DNA from: Astropecten irregularis
Lineage: Eukaryota; Echinodermata; Asteroidea; Paxillosida; Astropectinidae
Direction: 5' to 3'
DNA: 64,000 nt
NCBI GenBank assembly: GCA_963971285.1
Contig: OZ020256.1
Location: 1,986,501-2,050,500, forward strand
Positions 63,861 to 64,000 of the stretch are shown here, piece after piece. The position numbers were made by a program, and so were the translations under genes. The number at the start of each line of letters is the position of its first letter. Position 1 is the stretch's first letter. The notes under the pieces were generated by a model. That model did no database searches and had not been told where the DNA came from. It saw only the letters and a list, made by a program, of their open reading frames with translations.

Positions 63861-64000
63861 AGACAAGGCAAGGCAAGGCAAGGCAAGGCGAGGCAGGGCA
63901 GGGCAGGGCAGGGCAGGGCAGGGCAGGGCAGGGCAGGGCAGGGCAGGGCAGGGCAGGGCAGGGCAGGGCAGGGCAGGGCAGGGCAGGGCAGGGCAGGGCA
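63861..64000. repeat. Pentanucleotide satellite (AAGGC to AGGGC)n, continues past the window
   Basis: It starts as agaca and aggca units and turns into at least 21 perfect gggca units up to base 64000. A purine-rich tract precedes it. The GGG-CA spacing gives a regular quadruplex-forming pattern on the plus strand. Confidence 0.95.

Larger units (their letters stand above)
46828..64000. other. Region 5' of the first recognised exon (17.2 kb): intron or intergenic
   Basis: The signal-peptide exon of the nephronectin-like gene should be here or further right. It must end in phase 2 before a GT donor on the minus strand; I found no convincing candidate. Named contents are a C-rich run (47870-47907), a hammerhead-like relic (49034-49070), two short tandem repeats (49892-49950, 54297-54413), MITE copy 3 (52083-52219), a MITE cluster (58607-62047) and a terminal satellite. 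Stretches 47910-49030, 49960-52080, 52230-54290, 54420-58600 and 62050-63850 hold nothing else I can support. Confidence 0.6.

Noticed and set aside
1-64000. tRNA, rRNA, snRNA and CRISPR searches by eye
   Set aside because: No tRNA B-box with matching arms, no snRNA core words and no direct repeats with regular unique spacers were found. A proper scan with a covariance-model tool would be needed to exclude short RNA genes.

Overview
The window looks like a stretch of a gene-poor, repeat-rich animal genome. It has one recognisable multi-exon gene on the minus strand with introns of 6 to 22 kb, a decayed LINE, several inverted-repeat (MITE-like) elements, minisatellites and microsatellites. It shows no operons, no dense ORFs and no prokaryotic signals. 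The repeat style and the strong excess of the palindrome TAGGCCTA suggest a marine deuterostome invertebrate, most likely an echinoderm or relative. That assignment is inference; the animal origin is secure.

The gene. Four exons on the minus strand (46827-46550, 30855-30763, 9246-9130, 2915-2796) have canonical splice sites and matching phases. Spliced together they encode the N-terminal half of a secreted EGF-repeat protein of the nephronectin/EGFL6 family. In order they give a basic Arg/Pro/Tyr-rich linker leading into the family's C-R-Y-G...C-C-Y-G-W module, EGF1, a calcium-binding EGF2, and EGF3. The signal-peptide exon (to the right) and the remaining EGF, linker and C-terminal exons (to the left) were not found and probably lie outside the window or in exons too short to see.

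Layout. 1-1090: 3' end of a CR1/jockey-type non-LTR retrotransposon on the plus strand, antisense to the gene. 2468-2765: a 35-bp minisatellite ending about 30 bp from a splice donor. 5478-5712 and 7650-7910: trinucleotide arrays. 10367-11300: an old repeat split by an inverted-repeat element, with an uninterrupted relative at 43962-44230. 12-50 kb: scattered hammerhead-ribozyme-like remnants, one with an apparently complete core (19745-19789, minus). 18.6, 20.6 and 52.1 kb: three copies of a palindromic MITE. 58.6-62.1 kb: a cluster of four different inverted-repeat elements plus a dispersed repeat. 63861-64000: a pentanucleotide satellite with strong G-quadruplex potential running off the window.

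Most of the remaining sequence is intronic or intergenic and I see no supportable gene in it. Nearly all other open frames of 60-160 codons lack family motifs, good splice context or a credible start, and many overlap repeats.
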